From the NCBI RefSeq assembly GCF_011043525.1, contig NZ_JAAKGO010000008.1:1-64000 (forward strand): a DNA stretch of 64,000 bases, written 5' to 3'. This document shows positions 15,430 to 24,631 of this stretch, piece by piece. A model generated the notes under the pieces. That model did no database searches and was not told where the DNA came from. It worked only from the letters and a program-made list of their open reading frames with translations. This stretch comes from Sphingobacterium sp. SGG-5. Lineage in GTDB: Bacteria; Bacteroidota; Bacteroidia; Sphingobacteriales; Sphingobacteriaceae. How positions within the stretch are numbered: the first letter of the stretch is position 1; each line of letters begins with the position of its first letter. Both the position numbers and the translations under genes were made by a program.

Positions 15430-17400
15430 TTATAGCTGCTGTTTGACGGTATGCGTTTTCCCGTCGATAACAATCGTGAAGTGAATGAAGCCATTTTGAG
15501 GGTCATTGCCTGCTTCTTCTTTATATTCGATTTGAGGAGCCACATTTCCATGAAATGGATAAAGCACTGTTGCAAATGTTACGGCATTACCGCTGGCTTT
15601 ATTTTGCTCAAAAACAAAAGCCGGGCGTTCGACTTCTTTTCTATAGGAATAGGAGACTTTACCTTCCTCTTGGGCGAATGTTGCTTGGCCAGCATTGAAG
15701 TTGCGGATAAATAGATTATTCCCATCCGCGTACCTTGTCGATATGCTATTATCTGTTGTATTGTAGATCGGATCGCAATTTTCAGCCAGTTGAAAATGTA
15801 TACCCACATTGCCTGTGGCATCACCTTCAGCTTTATCGAGGATAACAAAATATTTTTGATCGACAAAAAGTACAGTGCGGATATGATCTAAGTTTTTATA
15901 GCTCGGATTTTTATATACCAATATATCCAGGTTATCCGACGTCTGCCAGCGTATCAATTTGGCATCGCAAATTTCCATATCCGCATTGTTTAAGGTCAAC
16001 GTCTTGTGGATTTTGGTCTGACGATACCAGTTCCGCAACTTCATGATTTCCTCATCACCACCGTAGACAAATACACCCGCATCGGGCATAAAATTGCGGC
16101 CTTTTACCCACAGTTCAAAAGTGCCATTGTCAGGTTGGCTATGCCAGAATGCCGGAGGACTTGCTTTCAGTACCATCACGGTTGCTGTATCTTTCCAGCT
16201 ATTCCTAAAGGTATAGAAACCTCCGGTTGTTAAGCCTTTTGACAAATACGTGGGTGTTTCACCCTTTTTTCCTTCTGTTGCATAGTAGGCTATGATCTTG
16301 TTGTCTGGAAAAACCTTTGCCCAGTCTTTGAAGTTTCTTACACTATTTTTTTTATCGTTATTCCATGCATCGCCGAACATCGGATGCGTATAGTCCGGAA
16401 AAGAATAATTTACCTGTGCCAAAATCATTGATTCGATGGTGTTTTTATACGAAGCAGGAAACTCTTTGTCTACGCCCGCTAATTGAGCCATCGTCAGCGC
16501 TTTTAGGAAGATATTCGCGGCAGCCGTATGATAATTTGGTGAAAGCTCAAACTGTAGGCCGTCATCGTATATTTGTTTTTTGATTTCGGTATTCAGTACG
16601 TCAATACCACTTTTTCGCCATACCGGAGCATCTTTTAGCTCAGGGAAAAATGCACCGGCATAGATTATCCGTTGGGCTTCAAACAGCAGGTGATTGCCTT
16701 TTTCCGAATAATTGTGCAGGATATGGTCGGCATGTTTGGCATAGTTGTTCAAAAATACCATCAAAAACTCGGGTGTGAAATACGGCGAAGTCACGAACAT
16801 ATTGAACAAAGCTGTTTGCTCCTGAAGGCGGTGGGAAGTCTCTAAGGGTCTCCAGGCAAAGCGGTCATTATCTTTTGAAAGTCCCTTAGGGTTCTTCTTT
16901 ACCCAATCTATGTATTGGTCAACCCATTCCTTAGCGTATTTTTCGTCGCCTGTGGACCAATAGGCCAAACCCATAGGCGTCCACCAATACATACGATGCA
17001 GCTGCCACCGGACCTCATTGTCCTTCACCGGCCAATGTTGCCAGTTGATATCTTTGCCGTAGTCAAAAAAACCGTAGCCTTTATGTACGTAGAACTGATG
17101 TTCCAGGCCTTTGTCGGCTTTTTCCTGATTATCTTTGGAGAGCTTTTTGCCAAAAAAACGGCCTTTGTCCTCCATATTATATTCGGGATGCCGGATATCC
17201 GACCGCTTTTTGTAATAACTTAATAAAGCGTTAGCGGCCTGATCGTATTTCTTTTTAGCGACCAAACTCTTCACTTTTTCTAAACCGGGATAATCCAGGT
17301 TTAGCGGTGCAAAGTCTTCTTGTACAGGTTTTGATGTCGGTTGTGCTATTCCCAAAAATGGAATAAAAACAACGAAAAGATATATTAATTTAAGTTTCAT
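15430..17400 (-). CDS. Heparan sulfate lyase, PL12 (heparinase III type), periplasmic
   Basis: A 656-residue exported protein (signal peptide to GIAQ, residues 1-20) with a helical toroid N-terminal domain and a beta-sandwich heparinase II/III C-terminal domain. Residues matching the Pedobacter heparinus heparinase III catalytic set are present with a constant offset of 4: Asn236 in GNHLLF, Tyr290-His291 in SPNYHTAA and His420 in AFWHSQPDNG. The enzyme eliminates at the uronate of low-sulfated heparan sulfate, giving unsaturated oligosaccharides. Lacking a lipobox, it is probably periplasmic, like BT4657 of Bacteroides. It follows the GH88 gene by 7 bases, so they are co-transcribed. Confidence 0.92.
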   Translation of the reverse strand: MKLKLIYLFVVFIPFLGIAQPTSKPVQEDFAPLNLDYPGLEKVKSLVAKKKYDQAANALLSYYKKRSDIRHPEYNMEDKGRFFGKKLSKDNQEKADKGLEHQFYVHKGYGFFDYGKDINWQHWPVKDNEVRWQLHRMYWWTPMGLAYWSTGDEKYAKEWVDQYIDWVKKNPKGLSKDNDRFAWRPLETSHRLQEQTALFNMFVTSPYFTPEFLMVFLNNYAKHADHILHNYSEKGNHLLFEAQRIIYAGAFFPELKDAPVWRKSGIDVLNTEIKKQIYDDGLQFELSPNYHTAAANIFLKALTMAQLAGVDKEFPASYKNTIESMILAQVNYSFPDYTHPMFGDAWNNDKKNSVRNFKDWAKVFPDNKIIAYYATEGKKGETPTYLSKGLTTGGFYTFRNSWKDTATVMVLKASPPAFWHSQPDNGTFELWVKGRNFMPDAGVFVYGGDEEIMKLRNWYRQTKIHKTLTLNNADMEICDAKLIRWQTSDNLDILVYKNPSYKNLDHIRTVLFVDQKYFVILDKAEGDATGNVGIHFQLAENCDPIYNTTDNSISTRYADGNNLFIRNFNAGQATFAQEEGKVSYSYRKEVERPAFVFEQNKASGNAVTFATVLYPFHGNVAPQIEYKEEAGNDPQNGFIHFTIVIDGKTHTVKQQL

Positions 17401-17407
17401 CGGTATC

Positions 17408-18604
17408 TTAATTTAGTGTTTTTAAATCGATGTTTTTTGCATCAGCATAACGCAAGAGCGCTTCTAAATAATAGTAGTCTGCATAGTTCAATGGTGTATC
17501 TATTTCCGAGTTATATAAAAACGCACCTACACTATGTTTCAGGATAAAGTAAGCGTTGTCATCTTCTGCGGCTAAATAGGCCGGTGAAGATAACGATTTC
17601 AGCATATCCTCCGCATAGCTGAAGTAAGAAGGATTATCGGTAAATTTCGCCAAGTCAATCAAAGCAGATGCGATAACTGCTGCAGCAGAAGCGTCTCTGG
17701 GAGCCCTTTCTCCACCATTGTGGATGTCATAATCCCAGTAGGGAATTTTATCCTTGTCTACATTTGGATGTTCCATAATGAATTTAGCAATTGCGATAGC
17801 ATGGTTTAAGAAGACCTTGTTTCCAGTCTCCTTAAAGGCCATAGTATAGCCATACAGTCCCCAAGCTTGTCCTCTTGCCCAAGCAGATTCATGTGTTAAA
17901 CCCTGGTGGGTTTCTTTCTGTATGGCCCGTCCGGAAAGCGTGTCATAGCTGATAACGTGATAAGAGCTGTTGTCTGCACGGAAATGGTTCTTCAAGGTTG
18001 TCATGGAATGCTGTACAGCTGCGTCGGCATATTCAGGCTTTTTGAAGTGATCTGCGGCCCAAAAAAGAAAATCAAGGTTCATCATATTGTCGATGATGAC
18101 AGGGAATTCCCAATGTCCAAAATCCCAAGAACGTATAGCACCGACAGTTTTGTTATAGCGACCGTAGAGATGCGCCGCACCGAGCTGTAAGGTAGGCAAG
18201 TAAGCTTTGTCTTTGGTTAAGCGGTAGCCATTGCCAAAAGAGCAATAAATCATGAAACCAAGATCGTGTGTATGGGTGTAGTCTTTCAGCGAATCAAGAG
18301 CCAGTGTAAATTTACGTGCGTCCTTGCCCAATTGATTGTCGCCCGATAACTCGTAGCCAAACCACAGTGAACCCGGAAAAAAGCCAGTCGTCCAGTCTTC
18401 CTGAGGAGCAAGCCGTACCGTGCCGTCTGGATTGATAGATCGAGGATTCATGCCTGGGTGGTATACCTCCGCCGCTTTCTTGAGCTGATGAACAGCCGTT
18501 TTTTTAGCATGTTTTAACCAATTAAGGTCTTCCTGTGCTTGTGCGCGATACCCCGTAAATGTAAGCGTTATGCAGCAGATTAGAAGGCCGATAATTTTTC
18601 TCAT
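17408..18604 (-). CDS. Unsaturated glucuronyl hydrolase, GH88
   Basis: A 398-residue (alpha/alpha)6-barrel enzyme with a signal peptide (to about residue 24, RAQAQ). GH88 catalytic aspartates are visible as Asp114 in HTHDLGFM and Asp172 in IIDNMMNL. It hydrates the 4,5-unsaturated uronic acid left by the lyases and releases it from the non-reducing end, a periplasmic step in heparan sulfate breakdown. It is the first gene of a two-gene - strand operon with the PL12 lyase, and its leader carries the motif shared with the transporter operon. Compares well with BT4658 in content and position. Confidence 0.92.
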   Translation of the reverse strand: MRKIIGLLICCITLTFTGYRAQAQEDLNWLKHAKKTAVHQLKKAAEVYHPGMNPRSINPDGTVRLAPQEDWTTGFFPGSLWFGYELSGDNQLGKDARKFTLALDSLKDYTHTHDLGFMIYCSFGNGYRLTKDKAYLPTLQLGAAHLYGRYNKTVGAIRSWDFGHWEFPVIIDNMMNLDFLFWAADHFKKPEYADAAVQHSMTTLKNHFRADNSSYHVISYDTLSGRAIQKETHQGLTHESAWARGQAWGLYGYTMAFKETGNKVFLNHAIAIAKFIMEHPNVDKDKIPYWDYDIHNGGERAPRDASAAAVIASALIDLAKFTDNPSYFSYAEDMLKSLSSPAYLAAEDDNAYFILKHSVGAFLYNSEIDTPLNYADYYYLEALLRYADAKNIDLKTLN

Positions 18605-18629
18605 AATAATTTCGATTTTTTGATATCTG

Positions 18630-18668
18630 TAAAATTAGCGTCCCCTCCTTTTTAGCCGTTTCAATTTT
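18630..18668 (-). promoter_or_regulatory. Predicted regulated promoter of GH88-PL12 with candidate HTCS operator
   Basis: Read on the - strand: AAAATTGAAA (18668-18659), three bases, CTAAAAAGG (18655-18647), then a -7-like TAATTTTA (18637-18630). The same two blocks with the same 31-base distance from the first block to the -7 box occur before the MFS gene at 30243. A better-matching TAAATTTG (18679-18672) lies just upstream and could be an alternative, basal promoter with TTG at 18701-18699. Binding by the regulator encoded at 26100 is inference. Confidence 0.5.
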
Positions 18669-18800
18669 AGCCAAATTTATTTTGATTTTGATGAATGTCA
18701 ACGATGTGTTACCAAGCTCAAGTCGGGCACAGAGTGAGCAATTGTGGATGAATCAGTTACGTGTTATGACTTATTTGTTTAAAACCTAAAGTATTTTAAC

Positions 18801-18840
18801 GAAATTCAAAACACTTAAGGTGGAAAGGATTCTATTTTTG
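18801..18840 (+). promoter_or_regulatory. Predicted promoter of the PL15-sulfatase operon
   Basis: TATTTTTG at 18833-18840 matches the Bacteroidota -7 consensus TAnnTTTG and lies 22 bases before ATG 18862, which argues against the GTG start at 18820. No good -33 TTTG is seen. Upstream, GAAATTCAAA (18801-18810) and CTTAAGG (18814-18820) are a weaker version of the two-block motif found before GH88 and the MFS gene. Confidence 0.45.
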
Positions 18841-18861
18841 GACTATAACTTTAAATCTAAA

Positions 18862-21456
18862 ATGATGATAAAAATTCTATTCACATTTTTGTGCATTCAA
18901 ATGATTGCCGGTGAAGTCTGGGCACAGTCTACTATACATCTTGAGGAGGAAACACTGATGCACGAGATGCGGGCCACGCCATTTCCATTGGATGGTGCAG
19001 TTGTCAAGAACAGGAAAGTGCCGTTTATGTGGCCATTGGAAGGAAGTGCCGAACATAGGGCCGCATTGGACGGGTTTGAGGAGGAAGCAAAGAAGAAGCT
19101 GGACCCAAATCAAATAAATTACAGGCTACGTATTGCTCGGGATAGTGCATTTACAAAAGAAGTAAAGCACGTGGACTGTAGATGGGCTTTTTACAATGCG
19201 GACGAGCTATATGCCGATGGGACTTGGTTTTGGCAATACGGTTATGTGACGGGAGGAAAAACGAAGTGGTCTGCGTTGCTTCGTTTTACAGTAGAAAATA
19301 GTGCAGATCCTTTTGATCCGCCGTCTTTTCCTACATTCATAAAAAAACTACCTTCCTCACATCCCAGAGTTTGGCTATCTGAAAAAGAATGGGATACGTT
19401 TATCGAAAAAAGCAAAAGTAAAGAAGAACGGAACTGGTATCTCCAACGGGCAGATAAGGTCGTGAATGTGGCTATTAAGCCGATCGCGCAGACGATAAAC
19501 ACGAGCAAACTTGCCGAGTTGGATTCCGAGGTGAAGAAGGGAGCTTATTTAGTGCGTGAGGGACGGCGTGTCGTCGATCGGGAAGAAGCCAATACCGAGA
19601 GCCTGACACGAGCTTTTCTGTTGACCAAAGATAGGCGCTATTTTGAGGCTGCTATGCGTAGAATAGAAGAGATGGTGAGCTGGAAAGGAAGCCCTTATCT
19701 GAAAGGGGACTTTAATGAGTCTACCTTGCTCTCCCTGAGCGCGCTGGCTTATGATTCTTTTTATAGCCTGCTGTCCGACGGGCAGAAAAAAATGTTGCTG
19801 AAAGAGATTAAAGAAAATGGGGGGAAATTCTTTCAACGTTTTCAAAATCATTTTGAGGCACATATTGCGGATAATCATTCTGTGCAGATGACACTGCGTA
19901 TATTGACTATGGCGGCTTTTGCAGCCTATGGTGATCTGCCTGAAGCGGCGACATGGGCCGATTATTGTTATAATGTGTGGATCGTCCGTTTCCCGGGAGT
20001 CAATGATGATGGTGGATGGCACAATGGCGATTCCTATTTTCATGTGAATATCCGTACCTTGATTGAGGTGCCTTGGTTCTATGGCCGGATTAGTGGTTAT
20101 GACTTTTTTAAGGATCCCTGGTACAAAGGGTCGGCGATGTATGTCATGTTCCAACAACCCCCATTTTCCAAGTCTGCAGGAAACGGAAGCTCACACCTGC
20201 GGGTCGTTAAGCCGAATGGGCCCCGCGTGGCGTATGCTGATGCATTGGCCAAGTTGACAGATAATAGCTATCTGGCGGATTATGTACGGACCATTCAGAC
20301 GGCCGAACCCGATATTATGAAAAAAGGATTTATGTCCAAACCCGGAGATTTGTCCTGGTTCCGGCTTCAGGACGATACACCATTGCCGAAAGGTAAAGGT
20401 TTAGCAGACCTGCCGCTGTCTTATGTTTTCCGGAATACAGGTATTGCAACGTTCATGTCCAGCTGGAAAGATATTAAGAGAAATGCCATGTTGACATTTC
20501 GTTCGAGCCCATATGGTTCTACTTCGCACGCCTTAGCCAATCAGAATGCCTTTAACACGTTCTATGCCGGCAAGCCGTTGTTTTATAGCAGTGGTCACCA
20601 TGTCAGCTTTACCGATCAGCATAGTATCTATAGCCATCGAAGTTCGAGAGCACACAACACGATTTTAGTTGACGGGATGGGCCAAAAGATCGGTACAGAA
20701 GGATATGGCTGGATACCGAGGAGTTATTCAGGTGATGTGGTTTCCTATGTCTTGGGTGATGCTTCTAATGCCTATGGGAAGGTTGTTTCTCCGCTATGGC
20801 TGGAGCGAGGTCGTGTTTCAGATTTGGAGTATTCACCGCAAAATGGATGGGATGAAAATCACCTGAAGACTTTTAGAAGGCATATTGTACAATTGGGCGG
20901 TGCGGATCTGGTGTTTATTTATGACGAATTGGAGGCAGATAGGCCCGTTGAATGGGATTATCTATTGCATACCGTAGTGGATTCCATGCAGATAACACAG
21001 CAGAAAAACAATACACTGGTGCGGGCGACAAATACAAACGGTATATCAGATGCCTACATTTTTGCACCGGAGAAGCTTAAGGTAACACAAACAGATCAAT
21101 TCTTCCATCCGGCGGTCAATTGGTTGAGAGCAGATGACAAAGGTCATTTTGCACCTTATCCAAACCATTGGCACGTAACAGCAAGTTCATCCAAACAAAC
21201 GACATACCGTTATGCAACTATTATCCGAACGCATAACAAAAAGGAGGAGCCGGCACAACCAAAGTGGATAGGAGATCATACGATACAAGTCGACGATTGG
21301 ATAATTAAAGTCAATGTGACGACTGCGGGTAAACCTTCTTTCTCCATAACGAACAGTAAGAATAATGTTTCGGTGCTGTATGAAGATTCGACAAAAATTA
21401 TAGAAAATGGTAAGGAAACGGTATTGAAAGATCAATTGCCGGATTTAGAAATTTGA
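18862..21456 (+). CDS. Heparan sulfate exolyase, PL15-like (DUF4962 + heparinase II/III domain)
   Basis: About 864 residues from ATG 18862; the frame opens earlier at GTG 18820, but the promoter lies inside that extension and a signal peptide (MMIKILFTFLCIQMIAGEVWAQ) begins at 18862. Residues about 30-480 form the DUF4962 region with SSHPRVWLSEKEW and an ADNHSVQM segment; the rest is the heparinase II/III beta-sandwich (SSHALANQNAFN..GKPLFYSSG, SRAHNTILVDG). Length and order match BT4652-type PL15 enzymes that cut unsaturated ends off heparin/heparan oligosaccharides. Predicted periplasmic. It heads an operon with three sulfatases. Confidence 0.85.
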   Translation: MMIKILFTFLCIQMIAGEVWAQSTIHLEEETLMHEMRATPFPLDGAVVKNRKVPFMWPLEGSAEHRAALDGFEEEAKKKLDPNQINYRLRIARDSAFTKEVKHVDCRWAFYNADELYADGTWFWQYGYVTGGKTKWSALLRFTVENSADPFDPPSFPTFIKKLPSSHPRVWLSEKEWDTFIEKSKSKEERNWYLQRADKVVNVAIKPIAQTINTSKLAELDSEVKKGAYLVREGRRVVDREEANTESLTRAFLLTKDRRYFEAAMRRIEEMVSWKGSPYLKGDFNESTLLSLSALAYDSFYSLLSDGQKKMLLKEIKENGGKFFQRFQNHFEAHIADNHSVQMTLRILTMAAFAAYGDLPEAATWADYCYNVWIVRFPGVNDDGGWHNGDSYFHVNIRTLIEVPWFYGRISGYDFFKDPWYKGSAMYVMFQQPPFSKSAGNGSSHLRVVKPNGPRVAYADALAKLTDNSYLADYVRTIQTAEPDIMKKGFMSKPGDLSWFRLQDDTPLPKGKGLADLPLSYVFRNTGIATFMSSWKDIKRNAMLTFRSSPYGSTSHALANQNAFNTFYAGKPLFYSSGHHVSFTDQHSIYSHRSSRAHNTILVDGMGQKIGTEGYGWIPRSYSGDVVSYVLGDASNAYGKVVSPLWLERGRVSDLEYSPQNGWDENHLKTFRRHIVQLGGADLVFIYDELEADRPVEWDYLLHTVVDSMQITQQKNNTLVRATNTNGISDAYIFAPEKLKVTQTDQFFHPAVNWLRADDKGHFAPYPNHWHVTASSSKQTTYRYATIIRTHNKKEEPAQPKWIGDHTIQVDDWIIKVNVTTAGKPSFSITNSKNNVSVLYEDSTKIIENGKETVLKDQLPDLEI

Positions 21457-21464
21457 AAGGAATT

Positions 21465-23099
21465 ATGAGAAAAGAAAAGACGTTATTGTTTATTGGGCTG
21501 TTAGCGCTGGCCGCAGGGGTCAGTTCCTGCACACAGCAGAAAGCGACAGATGGTAAGAAGCCGAACATCATTTTTATTATGACGGACGATCATACTACCC
21601 AGGCCCTGAGTGCGTATGACAAACGCTTTATTGAAACACCTAATTTGGATCGATTGGCGGATGAGGGTATTAAGTTTAACAATTGTTTTGTGACCAATGC
21701 TGTTTGTGGGCCTTCCAGAGCGGTGATTCTTACAGGTAAATACAGTCATATTAATGGGTTGACGGACAATCACACAGTTTTTGATAGTACACAGACTATC
21801 TATCCGCAATTGCTGAAGGAGGCTGGGTATCAAACTGCTATGATCGGCAAATGGCACCTAGGCTCGACACCTGTAGGTTTCGACTATTACAGTATTCTTC
21901 CCAATCAAGGGGAATATTACCAACCTGTTTTTATCGAAAATGGAAAAGAAGTGCAGGAGAAAGGATATGTTACCGATGTTGTAACGGACAAAGCTATTGG
22001 TTTTTTGGATGAGCGAGATAGAGAAAAGCCATTTCTCCTGATCTATCAACAGAAAGCACCACACCGCAACTGGCTTCCTGCACAACGGCATTTGGGTATG
22101 TTTGATGATACCGTATTCGAAGAGCCCTCTAATCTATTGGACGACTATGCTCACCGTGGGCGGGCGGCCAAAGAGCAGCTGATGGCCATATCCAAAGACA
22201 TGTGGAATGCCTGGGATTTGAAGTTGATGTCATCCGAAGATCTGGAGGCAATGGCGAAAAAGCCGATAACGAAAATTGCAGACGCGAAAGATGATGATTT
22301 TACACAGGCGAACGATAAAAGTTTGGATCAGCAGCGATTCTTTCAGGTGTTTAATCGGATGACATCGGAAGAAAAAGCAGCATGGACAAAAGTATACAAT
22401 AAAAGAGTGGCTGAATATAAGCGATTAAACCTCAAAGGCGACGATCTTGTGCGGTGGAAATACCAGCAGTATATGAAAGATTATCTGGCCTGTGTGGTTG
22501 CGGTGGATGAAAATGTAGGCCGCCTATTGGATTACTTGGAAAAGGAGGGCGAGTTGGATAATACGATTATCGTATACACATCGGACCAAGGCTTTTTCTT
22601 GGGTGAGCATGGTTATTTTGATAAACGCATGATGTACGAAGAATCGCTGCGGACACCATTGTTGATCCGGTATCCAAAGGGTATCAAAAAAGGGTTGGTT
22701 TCGGATGCATTGGCGATGAATGTAGATTTTGCGCCGACATTGCTGGATTATGCAGGGGTGACTATCCCTAAGGATATGCAAGGGGTATCCTTGAAGCCGG
22801 TGATCGACAATGAAGGTAAAGCCCTTCCGGATTGGCGTGATGCGGTGTATTACCATTATTACGAATATCCAAGTTGGCACATGGTAAAAAGGCACTATGG
22901 CATTCGTACAGACCGTTATAAATTAATTCATTTTTACAACGATATCGATGAGTGGGAATTGTACGATCTGAAAAAGGACCCTAAGGAAATGCGGAACGTG
23001 TACGGTGAAGCTGATTACGCCGAAGTCGTACAGCTTATGCATACCCAGTTGAAAGCCCTACAGCAGCAATATGGTGATACGAATCCTACGGAACAATAA
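21465..23099 (+). CDS. S1 sulfatase, predicted GlcNAc-6-O-sulfatase (S1_11-like), lipoprotein
   Basis: ATG 21465 gives MRKEKTLLFIG with a lipobox (GVSSC). Sulfatase features: metal-binding IIFIMTDDHT, formylglycine site Cys81 in CGPSR, GKWHLGS, and YTSDQGFFLGEHG with the second metal cluster. The FDKRMMYEESLRTP and C-terminal YHYYEYPSWHMVKRHYGIRT segments are typical of bacterial glucosamine-6-sulfatases in heparan loci (BT4656 type). It needs formylglycine maturation by an anSME; no such gene is in this window. Sequence upstream of 21465 in frame overlaps the lyase stop and was excluded. Confidence 0.85.
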   Translation: MRKEKTLLFIGLLALAAGVSSCTQQKATDGKKPNIIFIMTDDHTTQALSAYDKRFIETPNLDRLADEGIKFNNCFVTNAVCGPSRAVILTGKYSHINGLTDNHTVFDSTQTIYPQLLKEAGYQTAMIGKWHLGSTPVGFDYYSILPNQGEYYQPVFIENGKEVQEKGYVTDVVTDKAIGFLDERDREKPFLLIYQQKAPHRNWLPAQRHLGMFDDTVFEEPSNLLDDYAHRGRAAKEQLMAISKDMWNAWDLKLMSSEDLEAMAKKPITKIADAKDDDFTQANDKSLDQQRFFQVFNRMTSEEKAAWTKVYNKRVAEYKRLNLKGDDLVRWKYQQYMKDYLACVVAVDENVGRLLDYLEKEGELDNTIIVYTSDQGFFLGEHGYFDKRMMYEESLRTPLLIRYPKGIKKGLVSDALAMNVDFAPTLLDYAGVTIPKDMQGVSLKPVIDNEGKALPDWRDAVYYHYYEYPSWHMVKRHYGIRTDRYKLIHFYNDIDEWELYDLKKDPKEMRNVYGEADYAEVVQLMHTQLKALQQQYGDTNPTEQ

Positions 23100-23110
23100 T
23101 AAATTATCAG

Positions 23111-24616
23111 ATGATGAATAAGACAGTATATTACATGAAGAATATTTATTTTGTGGCGATAGCTTTCATGCTATTCTCCTGCCAGACAAAACAAGAACAA
23201 GATCGACCGAATATCCTTTTGTTGATGTCGGACAACCAGTCCTGGAATCATGTTGGTGTATATGGTGATCCAGTCGTAAAGACGCCGAATGTGGATAAGA
23301 TCGCAGCAGAGGGTGTCCGCTTTACGCATGCTTTTTGCAATTCTCCGTCTTGTACCCCTGCGAGAGCAGCCTTGCTCACCGGACAGGATATCTGGCGCAT
23401 CGAAGAGGGGGCTAACCTTTGGGGAGTTTTACCGACAAAATTTACTGTTTTCCCGGATCTGTTGGAAAAAGCGGGTTATAAAGTGGGTTACGACGGCAAA
23501 GGTTGGGGCCCCGGAAGCTATGAAGCCAATGGACGTACGCGTAATCCGGCGGGCGATAAATACGCGAATTTTGCAGAATTTATAAAGAAGACTGAAAAAG
23601 GCGAACCCTGGAGCTATTGGTTCAATAGCTTGCATCCCCACCGCCCTTATGAGGTCGGATCGGGCGAAAAAGCGGGTATCGCTCTTGAAAGTATCAAGGT
23701 ACCTGCCTATTTGCCTGATACGCATGATGTGCGTATGGATATCGCAGATTATTATGCGGCAATCCAGACGTTTGATACAGAGGTCGGTGAAATTATGCAG
23801 CAGCTTAAGGAAAGTGGGCAGTTGGACAACACGATTGTTGTCGTCTGTAGTGACAATGGCTGGCAAATGCCACGAGGCTTGGCGAACTTGTACGATTTTG
23901 GAACACGGGTACCCTTGATTGTGTCGTGGCCGGAGCGTTTCAAAACGGATGTGGTAACCGATGAATTGGTTACTTTGTTGGATCTGACACCGACCTTTCT
24001 GGCATTGGCAAAAGCCGAAGTGCCCGATGACATGACAGGTAAGAGTTTGTTGCCCATCGTTGAAAAGGACGCAGAAACGTTTCAATCAAGAGAGTTTGTG
24101 GTCTTCGGACGTGAACGGCATGCCTTTGTCAGGCAGCATGGCTTGGGCTATCCCGGCCGGGCTATTCGCACAAAACAGTATCTGTATATCAAAAATTATG
24201 AAGCAGACCGTTGGCCGGCAGGAGATCCTCCGCTATACGGAGACGTCGATCCTTATATGTTGAATTATCCGGGGCCAGCGAAATTTTTTATCCTGCAACA
24301 TAAGGATGAGCCGGAAGCACAACAGGCTTTTCAGCTGGCATTTGCTAAACGCCCCACAGAGGAGCTGTATGACGTTATAAACGACCCTGATCAGTTGCAT
24401 AACCTGGCTGCTGACAGCAAATATCAGGAAGTAAGGGCGAAACTGGCCGAGCAAATGGTCAATTATCTGAAAAAAACAAATGACCCACGGGAAACAGGTG
24501 GTAAAATAATCTGGGACAGCACAGATTATTTTAGTGAAATAGACAAAACACCAAAGCCAAGCCAAGAAGCAATAGCTATATTTGACTTGGATACGATGTA
24601 TAATTATTTGAAATAG
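23111..24616 (+). CDS. S1 sulfatase, predicted heparan N-sulfatase (S1_8-like)
   Basis: About 500 residues with a lipoprotein signal (FMLFSC); ATG 23135 (MKNIYF) would give a more ordinary signal peptide than 23111. Metal motif ILLLMSDNQSW, formylglycine Cys81 in SPSCTPARAALLTG, KGWGPG instead of the usual GKWHLG, and VVCSDNGWQMPRG. The DNQSWNH, GANLWG and KGWGPG features are those I associate with N-sulfoglucosamine sulfohydrolase-like bacterial enzymes, which remove the N-sulfate of GlcNS. Specificity is a family-level inference. It follows the first sulfatase by 11 bases. Confidence 0.78.
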   Translation: MMNKTVYYMKNIYFVAIAFMLFSCQTKQEQDRPNILLLMSDNQSWNHVGVYGDPVVKTPNVDKIAAEGVRFTHAFCNSPSCTPARAALLTGQDIWRIEEGANLWGVLPTKFTVFPDLLEKAGYKVGYDGKGWGPGSYEANGRTRNPAGDKYANFAEFIKKTEKGEPWSYWFNSLHPHRPYEVGSGEKAGIALESIKVPAYLPDTHDVRMDIADYYAAIQTFDTEVGEIMQQLKESGQLDNTIVVVCSDNGWQMPRGLANLYDFGTRVPLIVSWPERFKTDVVTDELVTLLDLTPTFLALAKAEVPDDMTGKSLLPIVEKDAETFQSREFVVFGRERHAFVRQHGLGYPGRAIRTKQYLYIKNYEADRWPAGDPPLYGDVDPYMLNYPGPAKFFILQHKDEPEAQQAFQLAFAKRPTEELYDVINDPDQLHNLAADSKYQEVRAKLAEQMVNYLKKTNDPRETGGKIIWDSTDYFSEIDKTPKPSQEAIAIFDLDTMYNYLK

Positions 24617-24631
24617 AAGGAGCTATTACGA

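Noticed and set aside
18820-18861. GTG start of the PL15 gene
   Set aside because: A consensus -7 box lies inside the extension and the signal peptide begins at 18862.
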